From contig DPLR01000454.1 of the NCBI GenBank assembly GCA_003541895.1, forward strand, positions 1-6,114: a stretch of DNA of 6,114 nt, in the 5' to 3' direction. Positions 5,906 through 6,114 of this stretch are shown here, piece by piece. Under the pieces are notes generated by a model. That model was not told the origin of the DNA, did no database searches, and saw only the letters and a list, made by a program, of their open reading frames with translations. Source of the DNA: Cytophagales bacterium. GTDB taxonomy: Bacteria; Bacteroidota; Bacteroidia; Cytophagales; Cyclobacteriaceae. The position numbers and the translations under genes were made by a program. The first letter of the stretch is position 1. Each line of letters begins with the position of its first letter.

Positions 5906-6114
5906 CCTCATTTAGTTTTCCGCAGGTAACAATTTCTATTTTTGACTTTTTGAGGTCAACCGATTTTTGACTGAACTTCGAAACAAATATTTTTTCAAAG
6001 CCAAGCTTTTCTGCTTCTGATATTCGTTGATCAATCCGGTTCACCGCACGCAGTTCTCCTCCCAACCCAATTTCAGCAGCAAAACAAATTTTATCACTGA
6101 CAGGAATTTCTTCC
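5883..6114 (-). CDS. radA: RadA, DNA recombination/repair ATPase, C-terminal fragment (5' end outside the window)
   Basis: The minus-strand frame is open from the right edge to a TGA at 5885-5883, giving 76 residues. The run EIGLGGELRAVNRIDQRI, then SEAEKLGFEKIFVSK and the ending EVFKELFG is the typical end of the Lon-protease-like domain of RadA (compare the E. coli pattern GEVGLSGEVRPV followed by ERISEAAKHGF). RadA is a RecA-related hexameric ATPase that drives branch migration of recombination intermediates. Its zinc finger, Walker motifs and KNRFG motif would all lie to the right of this window. Only about the last sixth of a roughly 455-residue protein is present. The in-frame TTG at 6063-6065 is internal, since the homology continues upstream of it to the window edge. 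The gene is convergent with the coiled-coil gene, stop codon against stop codon, with no spacer. Confidence 0.93.
   Translation of the reverse strand, partial: EEIPVSDKICFAAEIGLGGELRAVNRIDQRISEAEKLGFEKIFVSKFSQKSVDLKKSKIEIVTCGKLNEVFKELFG

Noticed and set aside
6063..6065. TTG as the start of a separate 60-residue minus-strand gene
   Set aside because: The reading frame continues upstream to the window edge with RadA-like sequence (EEIPVSDKICFAAEIGL), so this is an internal codon of radA.
130..6114. A novel defence or repair operon combining Mfd, methyltransferase, HhH protein and RadA
   Set aside because: No two adjacent genes share a strand, there are no mobile-element or transfer signs, and mfd and radA are core housekeeping genes. 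The grouping is better explained by chance adjacency.

Overview
This window reads as an ordinary chromosomal stretch from a member of the Bacteroidota, most likely a Cytophagales-type organism. The evidence is a methyltransferase of the PG_1098/THUMP-like type, which is common in that phylum, the absence of good Shine-Dalgarno sequences before most starts, and TAnnTTTG-like promoter boxes upstream of two genes. The phylum call is inference from these family and motif resemblances; no 16S rRNA or other taxonomic marker is present.

Layout from left to right: (1) the last 45 codons of an unidentified plus-strand gene, ending at 138; (2) mfd on the minus strand (130-3474), the transcription-repair coupling factor, complete, with a TTG start; (3) a 111-bp divergent intergenic region (3475-3585) holding a candidate mfd promoter; (4) a 62-residue two-helix membrane protein on the plus strand (3586-3774); (5) a 400-residue SAM-dependent methyltransferase with a C-terminal THUMP-like domain on the minus strand (3767-4969); (6) a 79-bp divergent intergenic region (4970-5048) with an exact TAnnTTTG box and a small AT-rich inverted repeat; (7) a 277-residue protein made of a membrane hairpin, a long coiled coil and a C-terminal helix-hairpin-helix domain (5049-5882); (8) the C-terminal 76 residues of RadA on the minus strand, running off the right edge.

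The six genes alternate strictly in strand (+ - + - + -), so none can share an operon with a neighbour visible here. All three convergent junctions are extremely tight: two overlap tail-to-tail by 8-9 bp, and the third shares the palindrome TGATCA as two back-to-back stop codons. Mfd (release of stalled RNA polymerase and recruitment of UvrA) and RadA (branch migration in recombination) are both DNA-maintenance proteins. The coiled-coil protein carries a putative DNA-binding fold, so there is a loose genome-maintenance theme, but the strand arrangement argues against a co-transcribed system.

I see no mobile element, CRISPR array, RNA gene or defence cassette. The least-explained parts are the membrane-anchored helix-hairpin-helix protein, the methyltransferase of unknown substrate and the small membrane protein.
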